From assembly GCA_008477525.1 (NCBI GenBank), contig SPDT01000005.1, forward strand, positions 310,001 through 374,000: 64,000 nucleotides of DNA, in the 5' to 3' direction. Each line of letters starts with the position of its first letter. The stretch's first letter is position 1. Made by a program: the position numbers and the translations under genes. Below the pieces are notes generated by a model. It was not told the DNA's origin. It saw only the letters and a list, made by a program, of their open reading frames with translations, and ran no database searches. The DNA comes from Hypomyces perniciosus (Eukaryota > Ascomycota > Sordariomycetes > Hypocreales > Hypocreaceae). Below are positions 22,582 through 34,725 of this stretch, piece after piece.

Positions 22582-25500
22582 TCATTGCTCTTTCGTCACT
22601 TCAACTGACTGGCTGTACTCATGTCTCTCGTGGACCGAGTCTGCCTGCCACAGGCTTCGGAACTTACCTCTTTCGTTGCTCAGCAGGTCTCGCGGCTTTC
22701 CCACCTCTACTATCTCTCCTTCACTCATCACAATGACTTTGTTACAGTCCAAAGCTCCCTCGAGTCTGTGCGCAACACAGATGATGGTATATAACGGAAA
22801 CTCGCGTTGTATCACACTCCACATCGACCTCTCCGTCTTCATGTCCAATCCGCTGTTGAATTCATCCAAAAGCAAGACACCACCTGGCGTCTTCTCGAAG
22901 GAAGAGTCAGATCGCTGACGCAATTTGACTCGTACTATAGCCCTGGCGAGGCTGAAGAGCTGCTTCTGACCGCGACTTAGGGCATCGTCATTCAACTCGG
23001 CGTCGAGCCCGCCACGAGATTTGACCAGCTCCCAGAGCCCGACTGCTTGGAGGGCATATTCGCATTCTTCATCCTGCTGTGCTTGCGATTCGCCATGTTT
23101 GTACGTATCGAAATCGATCTCGGAGTCTTTTCCGTGATACTCCAAATTATCACGTACGCTACAGCGCTCCCGCAAGAAGAACGGCACCTGTGGGAGGGCG
23201 ATGATACGATTCCGGAGTGTTGGACAAGCCACAGCACACGTATCGACATTGTCAAGGAGTACGTCCCCTGAGGTTGGTTTGAGGAAGCCTTGGAGAAGGA
23301 GAAGCAGCGATGACTTGCCACTGCAATTACATCGTTAGAAAATCTACACACTTAAACAATTGGGGGATCAGACTACCTTCCAGTTCTTCCGCAGACCAGT
23401 ACTCGCTCACCCGAAGCTGCCGACATGGAGATATTTCGGAGAATATTCACACTGGAGGCATTGGAGCCTCTTGCTTTCTTCTTGCCTGGAAAAGATATGT
23501 CCGTCCTAGAGCAAACGCCAATCAGTACGTTGCTGCTGCAGACTCTATTTAAGTCGGCCTGAGTAAGATCGACGGGGTGACTACATACCTATAGGAAGCG
23601 GAGACTCGGTCCAGCTTGATATCACCGGCACTAGGCCACTGACGGTCCGGAGGAGCTGAGGCGTTTCGATCCGAACCCTCACGAGGAACCCCGTGTTCCA
23701 ATGTTCTCAAGCGACTGAGAGCCACTGTGGCAGTCTGCAATTCGGAATAGCATCTCACCAAGTTGCCCATCAGTTCTCCAAACGACATCAAACTAACGAG
23801 GCCAACGCCAGTAAAGCCTGCGCTCGTGCGCAACTGAGTAGCAAGTGCAACGAACAAAATGGCAATGGCCGCGACGCACAGATTGAGAACCATGTTGAGC
23901 CATTGTTGCAGCATTGGAAGTAGATAGGAGGATCGCTGGGACTCGTCAAGGAGCTTTGCGTTCAAATCAATGTTTGCAGAAACCCATCCAAATGCGCGAA
24001 TCGTGGCAAGGCCATCAATGGTCTCCATGAAGTGCTTACTAGAGGCGCAAAGCGAGTTAGAACTGAACATGCACCAAGGCCAATAGGCGACACGTAGAAA
24101 TGGATTGTATGGGTTGGTGGACTTACTACAGAGGCTCCTTTGCTTCCAACATAAGGACGCGGAGCTGCGTCGAGGTCTTCAAGTAGCATTTCTGAACGAA
24201 GAAAAGCACGAATAAGATGACGGGGTATCCAATGAGCACGTATGGCGACGCAATGCCGATAAGCGCAGCTTGACCAACGGCGGTTAGGCCAGTAAGTACC
24301 GTGTTACCAAGAGAGTTGTTTAGGTCATTGTCAACAATCGACATGTCCTGCGAGAAATAGCCTGTTGGAACTCCCGCGTCCACGGTAGTATAATACTCGA
24401 GGGGTGCTCGTAGCAGGATGCAGAGTGCTCGGAGATGCAGTTTCGAACTTGCCCTTGGGCCCATGACATTGCCATTGTAGCCGAAAAAGGCCGCGAGCAG
24501 AGTCAGACACACAATTTGGAGCATAAAGTATATTCCAAGGTAGAATGATAGCCTTTCCAGACCGTATTTCGAGTTCTGCCAGAACTCTAACCAGACTGTG
24601 GAGAAGTTGTAGAGGAAGGCAAATCCAATTCCAGCTGCGAGGAAAGGCAGCAGCATGGTGACACCTATGGCTACAAAGTAGAACTTATAGTTTGCAAGGT
24701 CGCTGGTAGATCGATTCGTCTCGGCGTCTGGCTCGTTCTCCTCGGATTTCAGGGCTGCGCTGAAGGATGTTTCTGCCCCCTCCTCCTGGGATAATGACTG
24801 TTTTGGGGTATTAGCCGTGTCGAGGAGAAGCTCACTCAGAGCAACATCTTTAGATAGATCTAGATTCGTAACAGAACTTTGGTGCAGTATCTCTTTATCG
24901 CGGAGGATGATGATCCAGTCGGCGAGTCGGAAATGTCGGGTAGGCTGAGTGGAAAGAAAAACTGTTGTCCCGATCTTGCGAAATAGTCCATCAGGGCCAA
25001 AGATATCGCGGATGATAAGATTCTCAGTATGAGAGTCCATTCCACTTAGTACATCGTCGAGTATTGCCACATCGGGGCGGGAGTATAATGCCCGGGCCAG
25101 ACATATCCTTTTCCTTTGCCCGCCACTGAGAGCCAGGCCTTTACTGCCCACGACAGTCTGATCTTTTCTTGGTAATGATTCAAGGTCAGTTGACAAATGA
25201 CAATACCGCACGACCTCTTCATACCATGGCGCATTGTAGCTCCCAAAGCCGACAATGTTCTCCCTAATGGTGGAGTTGAAGAGGAATGGGTCTTGATCGC
25301 AATATGCCATCTGCGCCGTGTGGTCATGCCAATGCACACTGCCTTCAGAAAAGGGCACTTCCTGTAGAAGTGCCTTGCAAAGCGTCGACTTTCCGGCTGC
25401 CATTCCCCCAGTAATCATTGTGAAGCTTGAGGGCCTGATAGAAAGTTCAATGTTCTCAAGAGCCCAAGAGTCCCCCTCCCATCCAAATTTGCCATTCTGT

Positions 25501-27344
25501 ACGGTAAGCTTGATGGTTTTGTCGCTGCCTGGGGTTGCGCGAACATCGTCGTCCATAGTTGCATCCGAGTTACTCGTCCGCTTAGTTGTCTCCATCTCTT
25601 CAGCTGGCGACTGGCCGTCACCATGAGATCCCGACTCAAGGAATGCCTGGACTCGATTGAAGCATGTAAGAGCCGCCAGTAATTGTGGCACAGACTGAAA
25701 TACTTGCGTGAGTGGCTGGCAAAGAAGATTGATCCAACTCAGGGCAGTGAATGCTGTCTCGATGTTGAGGTTGTCCGCGCTGAAAGCAAATGTAACAACT
25801 GGGGAGAGAAGCAGAGGCGCAAAGGCAATGATGGTGGAAACTGTCGTGATGATTCGAAACCTCTTGGCTCCGGTGATCTCGCTTTCGCGGCATATCTGGA
25901 CGAGTCTCCCGATCTGATAGCTCAGTCCAGACATTTTGATGGCTGGTAGGCTGGGGATGATTGCGGAGGTAAATGCCACTCTCCTCTGCAGCAGCGACAT
26001 CCATTGACCTTGCCGCTTGCCAGCGAACCTCGCAACGATCAGTGTCAAGCCCGTGCAGGCAAATATGACGAGGATGGGAGCAATAAAGGCAACACCGATT
26101 TGTCTCTGTAACAACCAGCTTGCCAGGGCTGTTTCGATGATACTTGCCCAGCATTCATGAAGGTCTCGTATACCGCCTTGTATGCGGCCAACGTCGGAGT
26201 TCATCAAGGTGATGGCTGAACTGTTCCCATCCTCCTTGGCATTCTTATGAATCGTCTTTCGGTAAATTGCGGTTACCAGGCACGCCCGAAGTCTGATTAG
26301 GGCGCGTTGATGAAAGTACCAATAGAGGCCAGTCGAGATTGCGAGACCGGTGTAGATGACAGCCGCGGCGCCAATGAAGCCATAGCCCACGTTTGCAGAC
26401 GTCTTGCTAGGGACCTCTTTGAGGTACTTCAAAACGGCGTTGATGAAGAAGGGTTGTGTGAAAGAAAACGCAGTAACAGCCAACCTGGGGAGAATCGGTA
26501 TCAAAAGCGGCCGTTTGAGGATCGTTATTACCGAGAAAAGTAGGGCTCGGCCTTTGCCTTTGGCATTGGAATTGACTCGACGCCGCTCAAACTCATCCCA
26601 GAATACGTCCTGGTAGTTCTCGGCCAGCAGACTCTTATCAAGTATGTAAAGATCACCGGCCGACAGAGGTTTGTGGTAACCGCGTAAAAGCAAATCGTTT
26701 AGCCAGAAGAATACGCTCTGGTTGAAGATGTTGCTTGTTGCTTCTGGATTTCGATGGTGGCTCTCCGGTCCTTTGATCCACCTAGTCTTGCTCTGGGCCT
26801 CGATCAGCAGCACAGTGAGTTTGACGCCAATGGATGCCGTGAAGACCTTAGTATGAGGAGACTGTCGAGATGACAGCCACTGGGTGCGCGACTGAGCAAC
26901 ATCAAATAAGAAGGTGAAGAATAAGTAAACATTGAGGAGTGCTGACGGTTTCAAGGTCCGCGAGTGTTCGAACACCGACACGACTAGGACCAGGGTGGCG
27001 GCGACGAGGGATAAGGTTGCAGCCGGGATGGTTGTTCGCTCATAGCTTGGAGTAATAGTGCAAGCTAAGACAAGGAGGGCGATTTGAAGGCTGAGGTAGC
27101 ACCCAATAGCGGCGAATTTCAGCTTCTGGAAGCTCCAGCCTCCGTTGAGAATAACGGGCCGGCGGTAGAGGTAGACTAATCGCAAGACGGCAAAGATGAC
27201 AAAGGCTGACGATGGAGCAATGGAGAGCATTGACTGTTCAAACAACTTGGTGAAATCGAAGTCATCGCGACAGCCAACAACGGCAGGGCCAAAGCAGTCG
27301 TCATTGAGACACTCTGATGGTCTGATGGTGGTTGGAGCTGCCAT
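22582..27344 (-). CDS. ABCC-type (MRP-like) full ABC transporter (four exons)
   Basis: Exons are 27344-24127, 24038-23589, 23505-23377 and 23320-22582, giving 1511 residues. Introns of 88, 83 and 56 nt all have GT..AG ends. The topology is an N-terminal TMD0-like bundle, TMD1, NBD1, TMD2, NBD2. NBD1 has Walker A GGMAAGKST (~650), signature LSGGQ (~740) and Walker B VAILDD, where Asp replaces the catalytic Glu, as is usual for the degenerate ABCC site. NBD2 has Walker A CGRTGSGKSS (~1265, spanning the exon 3/4 junction), a signature variant LSRGQ (~1379) and Walker B LLLDE with the catalytic Glu. It is likely a plasma-membrane or vacuolar exporter of xenobiotics, conjugates or metabolites. The substrate cannot be told, and no biosynthetic genes adjoin it. 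Confidence 0.93.
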
Positions 27345-27598
27345 TGAAGCAGTGCTGTGCTGTTATCTCTGTCTCTTTTTCTCTCTCCAGGAATCAGATG
27401 AAGATGGTTCTTATTGACAATGGATGGATCCGTGGACCCATGAGGTGGGCGAGATCAAGACAAGAAGCGGGGACAATGAGGCACGTCACTGCAGCAGCCT
27501 ACACGTACATAATACTACTACTACGATGCTACTTCAGACACACCCGGCCAACATGGAATCCCAGATGTCGATATGGTGGTAATGGCGGAACAACTCAC

Positions 27599-27790
27599 TC
27601 TCAAAAGCATCAATGCTATCTGAGATAGAGCAGCTCCAATCAGTACATCCACGACAAGAAAGGGTACACTGCGCTTGTCTGAACCACACTTGGACTGAGA
27701 CCGTGAACTGTTGGTCGATGGTCTGGCTGGGATATCCGACGACATCAACGGCTGTTTTGATTCCTCATCAACGCTTTCCATTGCGCTCAT
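27599..27790 (-). CDS. Possible first exon of a small membrane protein
   Basis: A 64-codon ATG-started exon candidate ending in a good GTGAGT donor. It encodes a polar leader (MSAMESVDEESKQPLM) and one hydrophobic segment (VPFLVVDVLIGAALSQIALM). I could not find a convincing next exon before the ABCC gene begins ~250 bp downstream. It may be a gene remnant or an upstream reading frame in the ABCC leader. Confidence 0.25.
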
Positions 27791-30700
27791 TTTGTGGCGC
27801 AATTGGTTATGTTAGTAGTACTCCTGCTTGAGATCGACGAGCCATCCATTGAAAGAGACTTCTTCAAGCCGGCATTAAGAGAGGAATCAATATGGGGCTC
27901 TTAAACAAGACACAGTATATAGTTTCTCTGGACTGTGGGGTGACAAGCTTAGCAGGCGTCTGGCAACAACGAAGTTTGACTCTTGGCAACGAATGCATCG
28001 CCGCTCGCTTACCGTATGCCGCAACTAGCCACTTCATATTATATGTACAAAAGTTCCCCATGGGCTCGGTGCACATCAATTACTAAAGGATGCATCGGCT
28101 ACATCGGAGGATAGATTAGCCTGCATTAGTACATGCATACCTGCATATGCCCAGTATTGGTGAGAGTCTTGAGACAACATTGAACCAACACAGCGTTACC
28201 TCGCAGTAACGAGGGTATCAGTCCGTAAACATTCAGGTTTGTAGCAACACATAGGCACTCGGCCAATGCCGAATATAGACAAGTCTCCGAGCCTCACATG
28301 TGGGCCGAATCTAGCCGGGAGAAATCCAGATGGGCAGGTGGGTGTTGTGGCGCATATCTGTGATCTTCGGCTAGCACATTGCAAGTCATCAACCGCTCCA
28401 TCGGTATCGTGAAGCATATTAGAGAGTTTAATATCCTCGAGGCTTCTGCTCCCAGGTGCGGTGCTAGTGGAGTGAAGATTGAGTGATCGGTAGGAGTGTG
28501 ACATCATTGAACACCCGGGTCAACATTGCGTACAGAACTTGAGACTCTAAATAAATGACACAAAATATGTGATGTTCGAATAATCGTGTCCAAACAACCA
28601 TACAACGCTAACATTGCAAGGTAAAAATCGTCGTCATGTTTGCCCTGCCAAGAATGGCAAAACGGCTGCCTGAGACTCACATCTGGGTAGATGGATGGTC
28701 TTACTCGGGGAGTAGTATATGAGCCATCCAATTCCCAGGCCATGCTCTTCATGTTTCATCAGAAATGAAGTTAAGAGCAACTACTTAAAATAGTTTAAAA
28801 TTTTTTCCTTGCGAATCACTTCGTACGCATCCTTCATTTATGCGGTGAGTGTGGATTTGTTTGCAAGCCTCGGCATAACCACCACCAAAGAGTCAGAAGC
28901 ATTGTCAGGGCGAAACCTTCCAGGGATGCGACTAATATCACCCAGCGACTCATTGACACTTTTCTAGTCATGTTACTTCAATTTATCAAGTCACTCAATA
29001 TCCTGATGGGACCAACAGGCTTATTCATAGTAACGAGAGTCATCCATAGCAATAAGAGGCATCGTAGCAATGAGAGTTGTCTGTGGTAATTAGAGTTATC
29101 TGTAGTAGAGACCACCAATACAAAGATCTACAAGCAAGTAAAGGACAATATATATTTCTCGGTCGCAACCCCCCTATACTCCCCATCCCCACCCCGTCCG
29201 TCTCTCCTCCGGCGCCCCCGCGCCGACCCCGGGTTGGCAGTCAGCCCCTCCTCCCTAGACGCGTCATAGCGGCAGCGTGCTAAGAAGAAGAAGATCAATA
29301 TATTAACTCGGACAAGGAAAACGGGGTCGGCTGTAATATACAGTATTGTTCATGAGGAGGGGGCAGGCCCTGGGTCGGCCTGCGAGGAAGCTTGTGGCGC
29401 CGGGGACGTGGTGGTTGGGTGAGGGTGGAGTGACAGCCAAAAACTATTCAGAAGTTAGTATTTATCAATAGGACAATGAGTAAAAGAAAATGTCTGACTT
29501 ACTGAGCCATATTTGTGTAAAAAAAAAAGAAGAAGAAAAAGAATGGTTGTGGTAATGGTTGATGGCAATGAGTGCGGTAATAATTGTTTGTTTGTTGCCA
29601 AAAAATGATTGTCGTAATGAATGATGGCGATGGAAACTGCCGAACAGTTCAAAAGTGAAGTGTACAACCTCAGCAGTTGTGGCTGGCGGTGCAGCTTATA
29701 TTTGCTGTGTGTTGGAAACAAAAGAGAGAAGAAGAATCGATCATCTCATCTATACCCAGGAGTTTTATCCCATCCAAACCCTGAAAGGAACGAACTTGTG
29801 GTCATATCTGCCGAGAACAAGCGAAGCAAGAACTGGCAGGTCGGTGACAACATGGGAAGTTGGGAACCTCTTCCTTCAGATATGCATCACCGCTTCCCAG
29901 TTGAGAAAACAGCAGTTGCGCGTGGAATACGTCTTGCAGGTGTTAAGTTATAGTGAACAACACAGAAAAGAAGAGCTATCTTAGCTTAATCGGGCTGCGA
30001 CAAATGCCAGAGCGTGGGCCATCGCTACCACTCTTCCTGTCCGACTTTGCTGCTCCCCGCTTGGTTTGCATTTACTCTGTCAATGTCATTCGATAAAGGG
30101 TCAAACATGCTTGTGATTAACAATGTAACATGGAGTGATATCTATCACCGCTCCGTAAAATAGCCTGATTATAACGCAGGACAGTTTACATCACAGCCCC
30201 CCCTGAGTGTGGTATTGTCGGACCGTCGCTGTCCACATACGCCTATTTTCGATTGAATAGGGCTGAGATGTCGGTTGAAGGGGTTTGAGACGGTATACAT
30301 GAAGCGCCGTATAATATGTCAACTCTCCAACTTGGACCAATTAAGACATTATTATGGCTTGCAACCAACTTACCGTTGTTGACTTGTCTCACATGTTCTG
30401 AGCCGGCTCAGCAAGCCATCTCGTTCACCCAAGAATCCTCCTTCAGTGGGCGGACATGCCATAAGATATCAGCGGTTCTCAGCTCTCACTGAAGTTGTCA
30501 AAACATTCATTCCCCCGTTGAACCTTGGTACGCGTCCTAAAATTCACCAAGCATCCGCCCGCTGGTCCAAAATGTTTCTCTTTGGTGTATTCAAAGAGAA
30601 GAATTGTCAGAAGAGAAGCTCCTTAATATACACAAATCCAATCTACTTTGATCATTGTAACTACACGATGAGTGCTTAGAGGAAAGGGGAAAGAAATTTA

Positions 30701-31211
30701 CCGAGCCCATCACCGGCACACGCCAGTTTCCTCCTAATAGCATCCTCAGTGTCCAACTCTTCCTGTCCATCTTGAGTCATGGGTGGTAAAAGAGCACGCC
30801 TCCACGGCTAATGAATACCGTTATGCTTTTTCCAACTACGTGAAGCTGCATGACAAGAGTGAAATTTTACAATTTATGTAGTATCGCCTGTTCCTATAGG
30901 ATGGTTCAATATGCGGCTACATGCATCGCAGAATATACTTTTACCTGCTATAGTTTGAGTATAACTTCTACTGCCTTCAAGATTTATTATTGCATCACAG
31001 ATTAAATTTTTTATATTGCTTCGCCGCTACAACTTTAACCATCACTACACTGCAACCTTAATCGGAGTGAAGTTTCTAGATGGTTATTAAAGACGGAACA
31101 GTCCAAATTCCTATGCTTCGAACAAACTCATTCCCTTCTTCTCATACACAACGAATACCTCAAGAGCCTTCCTAAGCAATCCAACCTCACGAGGCTATCT
31201 AATTCAAAAAG
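27791..31211. other. Gene-poor 3.4-kb region
   Basis: No gene is supported. Minus-strand frames at 28196-28507 and 28504-28752 abut and look somewhat protein-like (a Trp/His-containing stretch CHSWQGKHDDDFYLAMLALY), but I recognise no family and they may be decayed. A GC-rich patch at about 29165-29280 and another at 29360-29430 stand out from the AT-rich surroundings and could be transposon fragments. A degenerate short tandem repeat is listed separately. Confidence 0.4.
29029..29112. repeat. Degenerate ~19-bp tandem repeat
   Basis: Four or more diverged units with the approximate consensus TAGTAATGAGAGTTATCTG follow each other here, with spacing of 18-19 bp. Units differ mostly by transitions. 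Confidence 0.55.
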
Positions 31212-31850
31212 ATGAAACAACAAGCCCTAGGGCAGCACACAATCATGGACATAGATCTCACTCCACCTTCATACAATAACATCCCCTCTGCCGGCAAGGC
31301 AGTTGATGGAGATGTAGAAGTTAGCTGGGATAAGAAATGCCCTGCCGACTGGCAAAAGCAGCCTTGGAATTTTTCCATCATGTTTGGCCCCAATACTCAA
31401 AACCAGAGATCTCATATGGACTGGGAAGCACGGCTCCAGATTACGGCCAAAAACTTGCCTCGCCTGATGAGGCAGGGCTTCCATTGGTCTATCGCTAATG
31501 TGCAAAAAGGGGAGGGTTATTTCGTCTCTGGCAAGAACGAGGTTCACAATGAAACCGAAAACTTCGGCAATGATTGGCATCACGCTCGCATCTATTGTTT
31601 ACGGGATTTAGCAGAGCCCGCCCAGTGGGTTGCCCGCCTTCTCGTTTTATCTGATGACATTCCTATGCTTTCGCGGTTCAGGGTGGAGGACATCTCAATC
31701 GATCAGATCCAGATAGCCTCGGCTTTGAACTGGGATAAGCAATGCATCTATCATTACGATGTCAAGACCGCGTGGGCGTTTAATGCGATTTATGAGGATA
31801 CGCCTTTGGATGGATGGTGGCCATGGCCAAAAAAGGAAAAGAAGCCCTGA
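31212..31850 (+). CDS. Hypothetical protein, unknown family
   Basis: A single-exon frame of 212 residues beginning with ATG in an A-rich context (AAAAAGATGAAA). It is rich in Trp and ends in WWPWPKKEKKP. It has no signal peptide, membrane segment or motif that I know. The composition (balanced charge, conserved-looking aromatic residues, no low complexity) suggests a real folded protein. It is isolated by long non-coding stretches on both sides. Confidence 0.6.
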   Translation: MKQQALGQHTIMDIDLTPPSYNNIPSAGKAVDGDVEVSWDKKCPADWQKQPWNFSIMFGPNTQNQRSHMDWEARLQITAKNLPRLMRQGFHWSIANVQKGEGYFVSGKNEVHNETENFGNDWHHARIYCLRDLAEPAQWVARLLVLSDDIPMLSRFRVEDISIDQIQIASALNWDKQCIYHYDVKTAWAFNAIYEDTPLDGWWPWPKKEKKP

Positions 31851-32073
31851 ATCATGTTGTATTGGTGGTCGCGACAGGCCCAATTGTTGTCCAACGCTGG
31901 GTTGGCGATGCTACTATTGTTGAAGGAGAACGGAGTGCTTGTTTGGTGTCACAACAATCAATCATTCAATTGCTCATCATCATGTTCTTGTAAGATTGCC
32001 ATAGATTCTAATCTAATGTAAATTAAAAAAAATGCTTCATCATTTCGTGGTTTGGTATCGCATGTCTACGTTC

Positions 32074-34725
32074 TTACTCGATTACAATGTCCTCGCCCAG
32101 CCTCCTCAAGGGCAAACGGCCAAGTAATCCCTCCATACGATCACAGATCCTCAGTGTGTCCTTTCCATCCTCTGGAAAGGCCATCCTCATCCTTCCAACA
32201 CGCTCCCACGCCCCCCGACTTGTCTTTTCCACGACCAGAAGCATGATCATTGCCTCTTCAACAAACCAAAGCACTGTCATCTGTTCCCCGCGCGCGTGTC
32301 GTTGCACATATTCTCGAATGCTTGCCATTTCTGGCCGTCCTCTCGATGATATGACTCCCTCCACTCCGTTGCCTCGGCTCATGCGCACATCCACGCTCAG
32401 GTCGTTGAACATCCAGCCTCCAGCATGTACTCTTGCCTTGACCTTGTCCAGCACCAATGGATTCGACACTCGCAACGCGTACCGTCCTGGCCGGAATCTT
32501 GGAGGACCTTGCCGACCTTTTGGCGGCACACCTGGCTGCTGATCGGATTCGCTTCCGAAGTCGTACACCACGGCTCCGTTCGGAGCCAAGACCACCATGT
32601 CCGGCGAATATGTCCACTGCACAGACGACGGCTCGTTGCGCGTGAGCTGCGTTGCGGTCACATAGTGGTGATGAAGTATTTTTCGGCCTTTGATCTTGCT
32701 GTCGGGATCGGCAGCCATGACAACGGATGAGAAGAGCTCTACGGCGCCGGACCAGCCTGCCCATGTCCAGCTAGGAAGATGGGCTCTCCGCCGCGCCTGA
32801 ACGCCACCCCTGTGATGCCAGAAGCTCGTGGATAGAGCGAACAAATCTCTCGTCCTCGGATGTCCTATGCTATCCTCTGATGCCGTCGAATCCTTGACTG
32901 CTGGTGCCCATATTGGAATACCCACCAGATTACCCAACTTTCCCCTCCCTAATGTGCCCTCCAACCTCCTTGAGATACCCAAAAACGCATTCAGCGAGTC
33001 TTCATCGTTTGTAAGGTCTCTCCGGGTATAGTTTATAATATGTTGATCCACCTCACGGAAAATACTCAATGTGCTTGACTCACCAGCCTTTTGCGACAGC
33101 TTCCTCCACTGCTCCCAACTCCCGTCCATATATGATACCCCATTGAACAACCCCGGGCGCATAAAATCGGCCATTCGTCGCTCTTCAGCGTCGTGGTAAA
33201 ACTCTAGTGGGAGGTCCAGCGTTTCTGGACAAGCCATGCCCTCGCACTCCCAGTACATCTGTTCCTCTGTAAAAACAAGGCGTCGTCTGGCGAGGAGGCC
33301 CTCTTGATAAGTCCAACCGCGCGTGTACCATTTCGAGCGCTTTATTAGCAGGCGTGGATCTCGTAAGCTTGATACGAGCGTGATATTGGATGTGGTGAAT
33401 TTGTATTTGGGCTGAGCCGGACGCGTTGTTGATCCAACGCCAGGAAGACCATGCATGGCATCTTCGCCACAGGCGGCGATGATGGTTACGACGGCGCCTT
33501 CGTAGATTTCGTCCATTCGCTCCATGTGTCTCATCTTCTCTTCCGACCTGGAGTCACTTGTGCAGATACTATCCACCCAAAGATATCGATACCCCAACTC
33601 TCTCGTTACAGCAGCGGCGTCTTGAACCACCCGCGGCCAGCCTTTTGCGGATGGGGGATTCCCCGAAACGTAGCTCAGCGCTATGTAGTCTTCCTTTAAT
33701 GATCGCTCGACGACTTGTGGAGGGTTCTGCGCACAATCGATGAGTCGGAATCCTGAGATCTCCGCGGGTATAGGCCGACGTGAACAGCGTCCCTCATGAT
33801 GAGATTCACAGAAGTGCAGCCATTCCCTCGCAACCGCCATGTCAGCATTTGTCGCGATCTCTCTTCCCCATATTCCCTTCTGTGGCCAGGTCCTCACATC
33901 GTCGGAGGAGCGAGGCGACGATGAGCGGGAGGATGGTGATCTTGGCTCTGGGACAGCAAGTCTCCCATCGGGACCAGCCCTCCCTCTCGCAAAGTCCACA
34001 GCAATCTCCGGTTTCGTTCTGAATAGCAGACCTGATTCTCGAAACCAGTCCGAGTCAACATCCGGATTCCGTCCTCCGGGAACTTGGGTCTTGGAGATGA
34101 CGGCCAGAAAACCTGGGCTGAGGCCCTTGGCTCTCCCTCCCGCTGCATGTCCCAGGCCATACATCTTGGTCGAATCAACCAGATAATTCATATCCCGGCT
34201 CGACATGCCCAGCAAGGTATACTCCCCAGGCTCCGTGCTCGGCACATGAACTGCCCAAAACAACTTGCACAGCGGACACGTCGCCGCCCAGCGATTCTCC
34301 TCCAATCCCTTGAGCTTGGTGAGGAAATGCTCTCTCTTCTCAAAATCATCTGCCGCGCCGGGATTGACGGCCTTGGTAAACGTGAAATCCACCTCGTCCA
34401 AGCTATCCTCAATTTCCACTGCTAGACTCGCACACATATCACACAATGCCGGATCCCGGTTCGCGCCCAACGCCGAAGCCGGCCGGGAGCCTGGCCGTGA
34501 AGAGGCCGGATAGCTCGCGTCCGAGTGGGCCGACGGACTACGGCTCTTCTGTCCGCTGAGACGCCGCATGAGCGACCCACGCCGCGATCTGGTCCCATCG
34601 CCGGAGGAGGATGAGTCCACAGTGAGGTGCTGCATCATGTTCCGGAGAGGGTTCCTGGATCGGCGCCGCTCTGGCGTGCGCTGATCAGCAGCGGATGGCG
34701 ATCCGGGTTCAAGATAGTCGGCCAT
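32074..34725 (-). CDS. HET-domain (heterokaryon incompatibility) protein
   Basis: A single-exon gene of 883 residues. The HET domain lies at ~345-500 with its usual blocks: YIALSYVSGN, LGYRYLWVDSICTSD, the IYEGAVVTIIAACGEDA region and the later RGWTYQEGLLARRRLVFTEE. The ~340-residue N-terminal extension is Ser/Arg-rich at first. It carries CxxC pairs at 95/98 and 150/153 and a His/Cys-containing stretch near 305-315, possibly a metal site that I cannot assign. A ~380-residue C-terminal part without a known motif follows. HET proteins trigger growth arrest or cell death after non-self recognition. The trigger for this one is unknown. Confidence 0.9.
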   Translation of the reverse strand: MADYLEPGSPSAADQRTPERRRSRNPLRNMMQHLTVDSSSSGDGTRSRRGSLMRRLSGQKSRSPSAHSDASYPASSRPGSRPASALGANRDPALCDMCASLAVEIEDSLDEVDFTFTKAVNPGAADDFEKREHFLTKLKGLEENRWAATCPLCKLFWAVHVPSTEPGEYTLLGMSSRDMNYLVDSTKMYGLGHAAGGRAKGLSPGFLAVISKTQVPGGRNPDVDSDWFRESGLLFRTKPEIAVDFARGRAGPDGRLAVPEPRSPSSRSSSPRSSDDVRTWPQKGIWGREIATNADMAVAREWLHFCESHHEGRCSRRPIPAEISGFRLIDCAQNPPQVVERSLKEDYIALSYVSGNPPSAKGWPRVVQDAAAVTRELGYRYLWVDSICTSDSRSEEKMRHMERMDEIYEGAVVTIIAACGEDAMHGLPGVGSTTRPAQPKYKFTTSNITLVSSLRDPRLLIKRSKWYTRGWTYQEGLLARRRLVFTEEQMYWECEGMACPETLDLPLEFYHDAEERRMADFMRPGLFNGVSYMDGSWEQWRKLSQKAGESSTLSIFREVDQHIINYTRRDLTNDEDSLNAFLGISRRLEGTLGRGKLGNLVGIPIWAPAVKDSTASEDSIGHPRTRDLFALSTSFWHHRGGVQARRRAHLPSWTWAGWSGAVELFSSVVMAADPDSKIKGRKILHHHYVTATQLTRNEPSSVQWTYSPDMVVLAPNGAVVYDFGSESDQQPGVPPKGRQGPPRFRPGRYALRVSNPLVLDKVKARVHAGGWMFNDLSVDVRMSRGNGVEGVISSRGRPEMASIREYVQRHARGEQMTVLWFVEEAMIMLLVVEKTSRGAWERVGRMRMAFPEDGKDTLRICDRMEGLLGRLPLRRLGEDIVIE

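Noticed and set aside
5114..27344. A secondary-metabolite cluster built from the opine-dehydrogenase-like enzyme, Sec14-like protein and ABCC pump
   Set aside because: No backbone synthase or tailoring enzymes are present, and housekeeping genes separate the candidates.
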